DNA from: Urophycis tenuis | Taxonomy: Eukaryota; Chordata; Actinopteri; Gadiformes; Phycidae | Length of the DNA: 64,000 bases | Direction: 5' to 3' | Assembly (NCBI GenBank): GCA_036785325.1 | Contig: JAXIVH010000016.1 | Location: 9,558,702-9,622,701, forward strand | Shown here: one piece after another, positions 10,877 to 19,416 of the stretch | How the letters are laid out: each line of letters opens with the position of its first letter | Position numbering within the stretch: the first letter of the stretch is position 1 | Program-made: the position numbers and the translations under genes | Notes under the pieces: model-generated | The model's input: the letters and a program-made list of their open reading frames with translations, nothing else | The model's database searches: none | What the model was told of the DNA's origin: nothing

Positions 10877-13800
10877 ATGCCGCCTACACCGGGACACGCT
10901 GCCTTTGTTTACTCCGGAGAACAGCTGATCGCACTAATGCCGGCCGGCATGGTGGCCAGACCAGCGGATATACCACCCGATCTCTGGAGGAAAACTCACC
11001 GGGGATGCAGAGGAGGGAAACAACGTCGGGGGAGAAGGTTGACACGGAACGTACGCATGGAAAGGAGGAAATTCAAGCCGTGTCTCCCTTCTATTGTTAT
11101 GGGGAATGTTCAATCCCTTAATAACAAAATGGACGAACTAACGGCGCTTACGCGGAGCCACTCAGTTTATCGGGAATGTAGTCTGATGTGTTTCACCGAG
11201 ACATGGCTGCACATGGATATTACGGACCCGATTGTATCTGTCGATGGCTTCCACACTGTTCGGGCGGACCGGGACTGTACCAAGAGCGGTAAGCGGAAGG
11301 GGGGAGGGCTCGCCGTTCTAGTTAATATCAGGTGGTGTAATCCCGGTCACATCTGTATTAAGGAACAGATCTGTAGCCCAGATGCTGAAGTGTTGGCCGT
11401 TGGTCTACGTCCATACCACCTCCCTAGGGAGATCCCGCATGTTATCATCGTAATGGTGTACATCCCTCCCACTGCTAACCCATCAGCTGCCTGCGGCACC
11501 ATACACACCACCGTCTCCAAACTACAGACTAAACACCCCAGTGCCCTCATCATCATGTCGGGAGACTTTAACCACGTCACCATGGATAAAGTTCTGCCGA
11601 CTTTTAAGCAATATGTGAGCTGTCCTACCAGAGGGGTGAGGACCCTGGACCTGATGTATGCCAACATTAAGGAGGCATACATCTCTTCTTCTCTCCCCCC
11701 TCTGGGCAGGTCAGATCACAACCTGGTTTACCTCAATCCCTGCTATGTGCCTCTGGTGAAGAGGAAGCCTGTGACCACAAGGACTGTGAGGAAGTGGTCA
11801 GAGGAATCTTACGAGGCACTGCAGTACTGTTTTGAGGTGACGGACTGGCCTGCACTCTGTGAGCCTCACGGGGAGGACATTGATGGGCTCACAGAGTGCA
11901 TAACAGACTACATTAACTTCTGTGTAGACTGCTATGTCCCTGCGTCGACAGTCACCTGTTACGCAAACAACAAACCTTGGATCACCAAGGACATCAAGGC
12001 CATCCTGAACGACAAGAAGAGGGCGTTCAGAGAGGGCAACCAGGCTGAGCTGAGGAGAGTACAGGGGGTACTCAAGGTCAAAATTAAGGAGGCAAAAGAC
12101 AGATACAGGAGGAAGCTGGAGATGAAGCTCCAGAAAAACAACACAAGGGATGTGTGGAGTGGTATGAAAACCATCACGGGCTTCCAGAGAACTGGTAGCG
12201 TGGGGCTGGAGGGTGGAGTGGCTCGGGCCAATGAATTTAACCTTTTCTTCAATAGGTTTGATACTGCGGCCCCCGCCCCTCCCCCTCATGACCCTGCTGC
12301 TACTGCTGCTGGCAGCCCAACAACCAGTGCCACTCCACCTCCCCCTCCTTCTCCCCCTCCTTATAGACCGCCCTCCTGCCTCTCACCACCTCTATTCACT
12401 CCCGGCCACTTCACACCTTCACCCTGCCCCACCCCTCCCCCCTGCTCTGCATACTGTCCTCCACTACCTGAGGACCCTATCCCTCCCCCCACTGACACCT
12501 CTACAGTGACTTCCACGCCTGACCTGGTGAGAAGACAACTGATTAGACTCCACTCTGGCAAAGCGGCGGGCCCTGATGGTGTGTTCCCCAGGGTACTTAA
12601 AGCCTGTGCCCCCCAGCTGTGTGGAGTACTTAATCATGTCTTCAACCTGAGCCTGCACCTCCAGAAGGTCCCTCTGATGTGGAAGACGTCCTGCCTCGTT
12701 CCTGTCCCAAAGACGCTGCGCCCCAGCAGCCCCAAGGACTACAGACCGGTGGCTCTGACGTCACATATCATGAAGACCCTGGAGAGGCTCGTTCTGGACC
12801 AGCTTAGGCCAATGGTCAGACCCTTCTCGGACCAGCTGCAGTTCGCCTACCAGCCCAGCCTGGGAGTCGAGGACTGCATCATCTACCTGCTGAACAAAGT
12901 CTACTCTCATCTGGACAAGCCGGCGAGCACTGTGAGAGTCATGTTCTTTGACTTCTCCAGTGCTTTCAACACCTTACGGCCTGGTCTCCTAGGTGAGAAG
13001 ATGGCGGCGATGCAGGTTGATGCTCCCTTGGTGTCCTGGATTGTTGACTACCTGATGGGCAGACCACAGTTTGTACGTCTACAGAATTGTGTGTCTGACA
13101 GGGTGGTCAGCAACACTGGGGCCCCACAAGGGACGGTCCTTTCTCCCTTTCTCTTCACCCTCTACACCTCAGACTTCAGCTACTGCACTGAGTCCTGCCA
13201 CCTTCAGAAGTTTTCTGATGACTCAGCAATAGTTGGCTGTATTGAAGGGGGTGATGAGGGTGAGTATAGGACTGTTGTGGGCAACTTTGTCTCTTGGTGT
13301 GAGCTGAACCATCTACAGCTCAATGCTACAAAGACAAAGGAGCTCATTGTGGACCTAAGGAGGGTCAAAACACCGGTGGGCCCTGTGTTCATCCAGGGGG
13401 TTCCAGTCGATACTGTTGAGGAGTACAAGTACCTGGGGGTGTACTTCAACAACAAGTTGGACTGGACCAGGAACACAGAGGCCGTCTACAAGAAGGGCCA
13501 AAGCCGACTCTTTTTTCTGAGGAGGCTAAGGTCCTTCAACATCTGCAGGACAATGCTGAGGATGTTCTATGAGTCGGTTGTTGCCAGTGCAATCTTCTTT
13601 GCTGTCACATGCTGGGGCAGTGGGATGAGGGTTGCGGACACCAATAGACTTAATAGACTCATCAAGAGGGCTGGTGATGTAGTGGGTGAGGAATTGGACA
13701 CTCTAACTACCGTGGCAGATAGGAGGATGCTGTCCAGGCTACGGACTATCATGGACAATGCCTCTCACCCTCTCTTTTCCACCCTGGCTCAGCGGAGGAG

Positions 13801-13906
13801 TTCCTTCAGCAGAAGACTCCTCTCACCGAGATGCACCACAGAGCGACATAGGAAATCATTCCTGCCTGTGGTCATCAAACTATACAATCTGTCACTTTCA
13901 TCATAG
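10877..13906 (+). CDS. LINE ORF: endonuclease and reverse transcriptase (~1009 aa)
   Basis: I chose ATG 10877 (MPPTPGH) because the 15 upstream open codons contain no ATG. Residues ~72-290 form an exonuclease-endonuclease-phosphatase fold: Asn77 in GNVQS, Glu108 in TETWL, SGDFNH at 228-233 and SDHN at 279-282. These are the nicking residues for target-primed reverse transcription. Residues ~300-440 are a basic linker, and ~464-545 a strongly Pro-rich stretch. Reverse transcriptase follows from ~555: GKAAGPDG (561-568), DYRPVALTS (621-629), DFSSAF with catalytic Asp692, GAPQG (748-752) and FSDD (779-782). The common form of this last box is FADD; both Asp are kept. The ORF is complete with no stops or frameshifts. 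The product would act on DNA in the nucleus with its own RNA. Nearest known relatives are fish L2/CR1 LINE polyproteins. Confidence 0.9.
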   Translation: MPPTPGHAAFVYSGEQLIALMPAGMVARPADIPPDLWRKTHRGCRGGKQRRGRRLTRNVRMERRKFKPCLPSIVMGNVQSLNNKMDELTALTRSHSVYRECSLMCFTETWLHMDITDPIVSVDGFHTVRADRDCTKSGKRKGGGLAVLVNIRWCNPGHICIKEQICSPDAEVLAVGLRPYHLPREIPHVIIVMVYIPPTANPSAACGTIHTTVSKLQTKHPSALIIMSGDFNHVTMDKVLPTFKQYVSCPTRGVRTLDLMYANIKEAYISSSLPPLGRSDHNLVYLNPCYVPLVKRKPVTTRTVRKWSEESYEALQYCFEVTDWPALCEPHGEDIDGLTECITDYINFCVDCYVPASTVTCYANNKPWITKDIKAILNDKKRAFREGNQAELRRVQGVLKVKIKEAKDRYRRKLEMKLQKNNTRDVWSGMKTITGFQRTGSVGLEGGVARANEFNLFFNRFDTAAPAPPPHDPAATAAGSPTTSATPPPPPSPPPYRPPSCLSPPLFTPGHFTPSPCPTPPPCSAYCPPLPEDPIPPPTDTSTVTSTPDLVRRQLIRLHSGKAAGPDGVFPRVLKACAPQLCGVLNHVFNLSLHLQKVPLMWKTSCLVPVPKTLRPSSPKDYRPVALTSHIMKTLERLVLDQLRPMVRPFSDQLQFAYQPSLGVEDCIIYLLNKVYSHLDKPASTVRVMFFDFSSAFNTLRPGLLGEKMAAMQVDAPLVSWIVDYLMGRPQFVRLQNCVSDRVVSNTGAPQGTVLSPFLFTLYTSDFSYCTESCHLQKFSDDSAIVGCIEGGDEGEYRTVVGNFVSWCELNHLQLNATKTKELIVDLRRVKTPVGPVFIQGVPVDTVEEYKYLGVYFNNKLDWTRNTEAVYKKGQSRLFFLRRLRSFNICRTMLRMFYESVVASAIFFAVTCWGSGMRVADTNRLNRLIKRAGDVVGEELDTLTTVADRRMLSRLRTIMDNASHPLFSTLAQRRSSFSRRLLSPRCTTERHRKSFLPVVIKLYNLSLSS

Positions 13907-14300
13907 TTTCTGCTGCACAACAGGTTATTCATTCATATTGCATAACTGGTCATTTCTTTTAATTTCACTGCATAACTGGTCATCTCTTTGCACAACTGGT
14001 CTTTTCCAACATAGATTCTGTCATGCTACATCCTTGCGTATGCTATCACCTCTCAGTGTATGCCTGGTTGTATGTACATTTATGTATATTTCTTTGTTTG
14101 TATATTTTGTATATTGCTTACATAGGTTTATATTTTACATAGGTTTATTTTACATAGGTTTTTATTTTTATTTTTTATTTTATTTTATATATTTATATTC
14201 TAACACTTTACTTTACGTAGAGTGTCTGTCTCTTCTTCCTTTTGCACTGGAGTATTGTATTGTAACGAATGCAATTTCCCTCAGGGATTATTAAAGTACG
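13907..14300 (+). other. LINE 3' UTR and conserved tail
   Basis: An AT-rich 3' UTR with repeats of the form cataactggtcat.tct (about 13938-14000) and acataggttttatttt (about 14118-14170). It ends in gcaatttccctcagggatta (from 14270) and ttaaagtacg, the segment recognised by the reverse transcriptase in related LINEs. The same kind of tail survives as relics at 1039-1088 and 38897-38958. Confidence 0.75.
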
Positions 14301-17265
14301 TCTGTCTGTCTGTCTGTCTGTCTGTCTTGTCCGGGTGGTGGACCTCATAGGTCACGGGGCCCATCTTCCGGAGGACCGGGTACGGGCCCTGCCACTTCGC
14401 CAGCAGCTTGCTGTTGGAGGACGGCAAGAGGAGCAGTACCTTCTGGCCTGGCTGGAACACTCGGTGCCTGGCCTGGCGGTCGTACCATGCCTTCTGGCTT
14501 TGCTGGGCCTCCCGTAGGTTGACCTCAGCCTCGTCCCGGTACTTGGCCAGCCGGTCCCTCATCTCCAGCACGAACTGGACCACACTGCGATCACTAGCCC
14601 CGGTGGCTGGAGCCTCCCAGGTCTTGAGCAGCAGATCCAACGGCCCCTGGACCTCCCAGCCGTACAGCAGCTCAAACGGGGAGAACCCCGTGGACGCTTG
14701 CGGGACCTCCCGGTAGGCGAACAGCAGGAACGGCAGCCACTTGTCCCAGTCCCGCCCCGTGTCAGCCACAAACTTCTGCAGCATCTTTTTCAGGGTTTGG
14801 TTGAATCGTTCAACCAAACCGTCCGTCTGTGGATGATACGGCGTGGTCTTGATGGCCGAAATCCCCAGCTGCCGGTGGAAGAGCTGCAGAAGTCTGGAGG
14901 TGAAGTTGGTCCCCTGGTCCGTTAGGATTTCATCCGGCACACCAACCCTGGAAAACAGTTGGACCAGACAACGTAGTACAGCCGGGGCAGTCACAGTGCG
15001 CAAGGGGAAAGCCTCCGGAAAACGGGTGGCATAATCACAGAGCACCAGAATGTACTGGTGCCCTCCACTGCTGCGCACCAATGGGCCAACAATGTCCATG
15101 GCTACTCGCCTAAATGGGATGGAGATCACCGGCAGAGGTTGAAGGTAGGCCCGGTCCGACTGGCGGACATAGCAGGTTTTCTGACAGGTGGGACAGGTTT
15201 GGCAGTACATTTGCACATCCGCATACATGGAAGGCCAGTAGAATCGGGAGGATATACGCAAATAGGTTTTGTTGCGACCAAGATGACCTGCCCAAGGCAA
15301 TGTGTGTGCCAGGTGCAGGATCATCTGCCGACACGATACTGGCACCACGAGGCGTTTGACGCCATCCGCCACCGCATACAGAACCTCGGAATCGACAACA
15401 AAACCTTTATCCCCCCTTTCCATATCCAGCCCCCCAACCACCTTGGCAAACAATGGGCTCAAAGTCCCATCCTCCCGTTGCAATGCCCCAATGTCCCCTG
15501 GCACCTCCCACCTGTCCTTTGTCCGTCCCCCCTTATAGTCCGGCTCCGGGGATTTCAGGCCCTTTTCGAACCGCCGCTGGCGACGCGACTTTCGGAAGCC
15601 CTTTGTGGCCCCCTCAAACAGACTGCTGTCCAGGGTGGAAAAGGGTTCTGGATCCGAACCCTTGTCCTGTCCGGGGACAGAGGTCACCCCTGCCCTGGCC
15701 TGGGCACGGGTTATCGCCTGCCCCGACAACCCCCTCCCAAAGTCACTGTCTTTAGGTCCTGCTTCCAACAGTACATCCAGCAGCACCGGTAAGTCCAACC
15801 CCAGGATGGCAGCTACAGGCAACCTATTTACGACCCCCACCGTCATAACATATGGTTGCTCGCCTACCCTCACAGACAGTTCTGCGGTAGGGTAGGAATG
15901 GCTGTCCCCATGCACACAAACAATGTCTTCCCGCCTGCTGTAATCCATCATGCCCGTTGGCACTAAGTCTCTCCGGACCAGCGTCCGGAAGCTCCCGGAG
16001 TCAACCAGAGCAGTCACTGGGGTACCATTAATGGTGATGTCTTTAAAATACTGCCGCTTCCCAACCTCCCTTACATCCCCAGCACGGGGAGTGTAACAGG
16101 CACCACTAACCTTAGTCTTTCGGATGGGGCACAGGGAAGCTTTGTGTCCTGCCTGCTGGCAGTAAAAACAAATGAGCTCCCTACCGGGACTCTGCTGACG
16201 GTGTGAAGGGCGGGTTCCTCCAGGCGGTGGTACGGTGGCCCTGACCGCTGCCCTAGGCTGGGAAGAAGGCTGCCGACCAGGACCCCCTTGGTAGGGTGCT
16301 GGGCCTCCCCTCCGGGCGTTGAGGTACTGCAGTGCTAGCTTGGCTGCAGCTAGCCCCTCCGTCGGCTCATGCTCCTTCACCCAGGTGCGAATGTCTGCAG
16401 GGAACACCCGGAGCAGCTGCTCCAAGATGATCTGCTCACCGATCTGCTCCTTGGTGTGCTGCTCCGGACGAACCCATCGCCGGTAGCAACCCTTTAAGCG
16501 GTGGTAGGTCTCTGTTGGGTTCTCCCCGGGTGGAACTGCCATGGCCCGGAACTGCAGGCGATACGTCTCCGGGGACACGTCAAACTTGACTAGGAGCGCT
16601 GCCTTTAAGTCCGGGTAAGAGTGGGCCCTCTCCTCGTCCATCGCGGTGTACGCCTCTAGTGCCTTTCCCGAGAGTAGTGGCACCAGGCGACACGCCCATT
16701 CACTCTCTGGCCAACCCCAGGTTCTGGCTATCCGCTCGAAGCGGAGCAGGTAGTTCTCCAGGTCCTCTCCCGCCAGATACTGGGGAATCTTGGGGTCCCC
16801 GGAGGGCCTAGGAGGTTCTGCTTCGCTGCTGACCCTACTCCTTGGTGCCTCAGAAGGTGATCCGCGGTGCATCCGAGGAGCTGGAGTAGGCAGGTTCATC
16901 CTCAGGCTCCGCAGCGACCCCTCAGATGGTGATGTGGCCCTCGATGATGCCGGGATAGGTGCTGCAGGCAGTTGGGAGGCTTGCCACGACTCCCGGAGCC
17001 CTCGGAGCTCTGCCAGGAGCCCGTCCTCTCTCCTCTGCTGTCCCTCCAGGAAGGTCCTCATGACAGCCACCAGCTCCTCACTGGCACCTGGAGCTCCGGT
17101 GGCTGCATGCCGGGCTGGAGCAGCAGCCGCCGCCCCTTTGTACTCCTCATCGTCTGTGGACCAGGCTCCCTCACCTACAGCTTCCTCCTGAGCTGGAAGT
17201 TGCTTTTGTGAGCGGAGTCCGGTACGTCTTCCGGTAAGCCGGGTGCGTCCCCGTCGGCTGGCCAT
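14281..17265 (-). CDS. gag-pol: Gypsy gag-pol, proximal part: Gag, protease, integrase
   Basis: Start ATG is 17265-17263 (MASRRGRTRL), the first ATG after the LTR; it overlaps the primer binding site. Residues ~228-318 are a capsid C-terminal region of SCAN type (RPEQHTKEQI, LEQLLRVFPADI). A CCHC zinc knuckle lies at Cys366, Cys369, His374, Cys379. Protease has ALVDSG (Asp422) and ILGLDLP (488-493). Integrase follows: zinc-binding His651/His654/His661 region with Cys688 and Cys691, catalytic Asp724, Asp783 and Glu819 (D-35-E spacing), then a GPY module at 960-962. The last 14 residues (from 981) come from the inserted LINE, ending at 14281. The true continuation is the RT-RNase H frame at 10670-9064. 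Protein order Gag-PR-INT before RT marks the Gmr1-like lineage. It makes virus-like particles in the cytoplasm and inserts cDNA in the nucleus. The piece is intact but severed from RT. Confidence 0.9.
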   Translation of the reverse strand: MASRRGRTRLTGRRTGLRSQKQLPAQEEAVGEGAWSTDDEEYKGAAAAAPARHAATGAPGASEELVAVMRTFLEGQQRREDGLLAELRGLRESWQASQLPAAPIPASSRATSPSEGSLRSLRMNLPTPAPRMHRGSPSEAPRSRVSSEAEPPRPSGDPKIPQYLAGEDLENYLLRFERIARTWGWPESEWACRLVPLLSGKALEAYTAMDEERAHSYPDLKAALLVKFDVSPETYRLQFRAMAVPPGENPTETYHRLKGCYRRWVRPEQHTKEQIGEQIILEQLLRVFPADIRTWVKEHEPTEGLAAAKLALQYLNARRGGPAPYQGGPGRQPSSQPRAAVRATVPPPGGTRPSHRQQSPGRELICFYCQQAGHKASLCPIRKTKVSGACYTPRAGDVREVGKRQYFKDITINGTPVTALVDSGSFRTLVRRDLVPTGMMDYSRREDIVCVHGDSHSYPTAELSVRVGEQPYVMTVGVVNRLPVAAILGLDLPVLLDVLLEAGPKDSDFGRGLSGQAITRAQARAGVTSVPGQDKGSDPEPFSTLDSSLFEGATKGFRKSRRQRRFEKGLKSPEPDYKGGRTKDRWEVPGDIGALQREDGTLSPLFAKVVGGLDMERGDKGFVVDSEVLYAVADGVKRLVVPVSCRQMILHLAHTLPWAGHLGRNKTYLRISSRFYWPSMYADVQMYCQTCPTCQKTCYVRQSDRAYLQPLPVISIPFRRVAMDIVGPLVRSSGGHQYILVLCDYATRFPEAFPLRTVTAPAVLRCLVQLFSRVGVPDEILTDQGTNFTSRLLQLFHRQLGISAIKTTPYHPQTDGLVERFNQTLKKMLQKFVADTGRDWDKWLPFLLFAYREVPQASTGFSPFELLYGWEVQGPLDLLLKTWEAPATGASDRSVVQFVLEMRDRLAKYRDEAEVNLREAQQSQKAWYDRQARHRVFQPGQKVLLLLPSSNSKLLAKWQGPYPVLRKMGPVTYEVHHPDKTDRQTDRQTYFNNP
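14301..14324 (+). repeat. (TCTG)n microsatellite tail of the LINE
   Basis: Six TCTG copies end the LINE. L2/CR1-type LINEs end in short tandem repeats rather than poly(A). The host Gypsy frame reads through it and stops within the LINE at 14281-14283. Confidence 0.85.
14325..14330. repeat. LINE target-site duplication, right copy
   Basis: TCTTGT matches 10665-10670. Gypsy sequence resumes here and encodes the end of the integrase GPY/F region. Confidence 0.65.
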
Positions 17266-17281
17266 CCCACTTCTGACACCA
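17264..17281 (-). other. Primer binding site, tRNA-Leu type
   Basis: The - strand reads TGGTGTCAGAAGTGGGAT, starting two bases inside the upstream LTR. It is complementary to the 3' end of vertebrate tRNA-Leu (ending ATCCCACTTCTGACA plus CCA), matched from memory of the tRNA. The gag ATG starts in its last bases. Confidence 0.8.
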
Positions 17282-17283
17282 AA

Positions 17284-18012
17284 TGTCACGGGTTCGTTGT
17301 CCGTGTGTTTGAAAAAATGATGGCTCAGCCGGCGAACTTAGGTGAGTGATATTTATTACTCCAAAACAAAAACCCCAAAACCCAAACACCCCGTGGAAGA
17401 CATGAATTGGCCAAAACATAGACAGACTGGTACAAACAAACACGGTACTTAAACTAGTAGTAGCATCCCCGGGTTTAGCTAGCCCTCGGGTAGCATCACG
17501 GTCCCCCCTTTTTTTTTCCCTACTGCCCTGGGCTCCTCTTATATAACCTTAGCCCCTCCTTCGGGCATACCAACTCCTAATTGGCAGGGGGGTTTTAGCC
17601 TAACCCATCACGTAAAGCCTTGTGGTTCCCCCAAACCACACCCATCCCCACAGATGGTGGATAACAAATAAACATAAACATTGTAGACAGACCATAACAT
17701 TACTATAACATTCTACCCATACAAATACAAAACTCCCCAAGTCCCCTTTAATGGCGGAGTCCATGGTCACCTGACCAGCCGTAGCGCGCCACTAGCGCTA
17801 TTTCAGGAAGCACTCTGGTAGTGCTTCGGCTTGGCCCCGAGACCAACTATGACCGCGGCAGCAGGTGAGTGCGTCGCCTCCTGCTTCGCGATGGCTCCAC
17901 GGGCATGGGGAGAGCGCTGCGTGCGCTCCCGGCACCGGCTCTCCCCGAGCGTGAGCCCGTGTTGTCGCGGTGACGGTGCGTTCAGCGGTGCGCTCCGGTG
18001 CGCTCCGTCACA
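17284..18012 (-). repeat. LTR, upstream (5') copy in element orientation
   Basis: 729 bp, differing from 8366-9094 at one base seen (17925 G). In element orientation it holds TATATAA (17545-17539), followed about 185 nt later by AATAAA (17357-17352). These fit a pol II promoter and a polyadenylation signal in the R region. Confidence 0.93.
17539..17545 (-). promoter_or_regulatory. TATA box of the Gypsy LTR promoter
   Basis: GGTTATATAAGAGGAGC on the - strand, in the LTR upstream of gag. It would drive the element's genomic RNA leftward. Confidence 0.6.
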
Positions 18013-18017
18013 CCCTA
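18013..18017. repeat. Gypsy target-site duplication, right copy
   Basis: CCCTA directly follows the LTR end and matches 8361-8365. Confidence 0.9.
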
Positions 18018-18570
18018 ACTCAACCCTAACACTAACCCTTACCTTGGCCCTAATCTTAACACTAACCTCAACCCCTAACCTTAGCCTTAACACTAACCCT
18101 AACCCCTACTCTAACTCTAACCCTAACCCCTACTCTAACTCTAACCCTAAGCCTACCCTAACCTCCAACACTAACCCTACCCTAACTCTAACGCTAACCC
18201 TAACTCTAACCTTTGCCCTAACTTTAGCCCTAACCCTAGCCTCAGCCATAACCCTAACCCTAACCTTAGCCCTAACCCTAACCTTAACCCTAACCCTAAC
18301 CTTGGCCCTAACCTTAACACTAACCTCAAACCTAACCTTAACCCTAACCTCAGCCATAACCCTAACCCTAACCTTAGCCCTAACCCTAATTCTAGCCCTA
18401 ACCCTAATCTTAACCATAACCTTAACCCTAACCTTGGCCCTAACACTTAACCTAACCTTATCCATAACACTAACCCTAACCTCAACCCTAACCTTAACCC
18501 CAATCTCAGCCGTAACCCCAACCCTAACCTTATCCCTAACCTTAAACCTAACCCTAACCTCAGCCCTAAC

Positions 18571-18660
18571 CTCAGCCCTCATCTTAACCCTAACCCCTAA
18601 CCCCTAACCTTAACCCTAACCTCAGCCCTCATCTTAACCCTAACCCCTAACCCCTAACCT
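18571..18660. repeat. 50-bp tandem duplication in telomere-like block
   Basis: The sequence ctcagccctcatcttaaccc and its 20-base continuation occur at 18571-18610 and again at 18621-18660. Other units have one copy. Confidence 0.85.
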
Positions 18661-18732
18661 CTAACCCTAACCCTAACCTTACCCTAACCGTAACGCTAAC
18701 CTTAACCCTTACTCTAACCTTAGCCCTAACCT

Positions 18733-18840
18733 TAGCCCTAACCGTAACCCTAACCTTAACCCTAACCTTAACCCTAAACCGTAACCTTATACGGTTTAGG
18801 GTTAAGGTTAGGGTTAAGGTTAGGGTTACGGTTAGGGCTA
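18733..18840. repeat. Perfect inverted repeat, 49-bp arms
   Basis: The left arm (18733-18781) and right arm (18792-18840) are exact reverse complements around the 10-base loop taaccttata. The right arm is the only TTAGGG-orientation block in the window; all others read CCCTAA on +. Other units read ttatacctaacc here, so it is a local inverted duplication private to unit 4. Confidence 0.95.
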
Positions 18841-19416
18841 ACCCTAACCTCAGCCCTAACCTTAACCCTAACCGCAACCCCTCCCATTTACTTCAAACCT
18901 AACGTTAAGGTTAACTGCTAACTCTACCCCTAAATCTACCCTAACCTTAACCTACACTTGACATATTGGAGGAAGAAGACAATTACCCAGCAAGCATTTC
19001 ATCCGGAAAACTTTTCACAAAAAAACCCATTACTGAAGTACCTACGGCGAGAATAGACTACCCCAAGAAATTGTTGTTTTGGGTGAGGAAAGTAAGCCAT
19101 TGAGTCTTCTCTAAGGTCAACTTCCTACACAATCTCTGTAGTCGCGCGGTGTATGGGGCACAGGAATTGTTATTAACAGGCTGTTCGGCATGGGGTCCTG
19201 GAGGGGCCAGGGAGGCAGTGCTTAGTCGCGGCTGGCCTTGGCCTTTCCTACCCTGGGACCGACTGGGAAGGCACCGCTGGTCGGGGCTGGTCTTGGTCTT
19301 TCCTAGGTCTGGACACCCATCGCTGAGGATAGCTGCATTGGGGGACCGTGGAGGCAGTGCTTTGTCACGGCTGGCCTCGGTCCTTCGTGACCCCAGTTTT
19401 CTGCTAGTTCATCTGG

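Larger units (their letters stand above)
10671..14324 (+). mobile_element. L2/CR1-like LINE inserted in the Gypsy pol gene
   Basis: The element is 3,654 bp on the + strand, opposite to its host Gypsy. It has a ~206-bp 5' leader with a long pyrimidine run (about 10737-10790), one ORF with apurinic-type endonuclease and reverse transcriptase, a ~390-bp 3' UTR, and a tail of form gcaatttccctcagggattattaaagta followed by (TCTG)n. The tail and ORF architecture fit the teleost L2/CR1 (Jockey superfamily) group; the exact family is tentative. No separate ORF1 is visible, so the element may be naturally single-ORF or 5'-truncated. The ORF is uninterrupted, which suggests recent arrival. Confidence 0.88.
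8366..18012 (-). mobile_element. Gmr1-like Ty3/Gypsy LTR retrotransposon with nested LINE
   Basis: A full-length element on the - strand. Two 729-bp LTRs begin TG, end CA and are flanked by CCCTA duplications. Inside are a tRNA-Leu-type primer binding site next to the upstream LTR, one gag-pol frame, and a polypurine tract next to the downstream LTR. Domain order is Gag, protease, integrase, reverse transcriptase, RNase H. This is Ty1/copia-like order with Gypsy-type domains, the defining trait of Gmr1-like elements of deuterostomes. A LINE (10671-14324) splits pol between INT and RT; without it the element is about 5.99 kb. I found one mismatch between the LTRs (9007 A versus 17925 G), so the insertion is young. 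Confidence 0.93.
7611..19416. repeat. Subtelomeric unit 4, short form split by a retroelement
   Basis: Removing the Gypsy and one copy of its target duplication leaves about 2,154 bp, the short form (aacgaacccaaccctaacc at about 8321). The excess over 2.07 kb is explained by a 50-bp tandem duplication (18571-18660) and an inverted duplication (18733-18840). The unit resumes at 18013 and has its GC-rich block at about 19149-19475. Confidence 0.9.

Noticed and set aside
11798..12289. - strand ORFs inside the LINE
   Set aside because: Shadows of the conserved + strand endonuclease/RT frame; no domain recognised.
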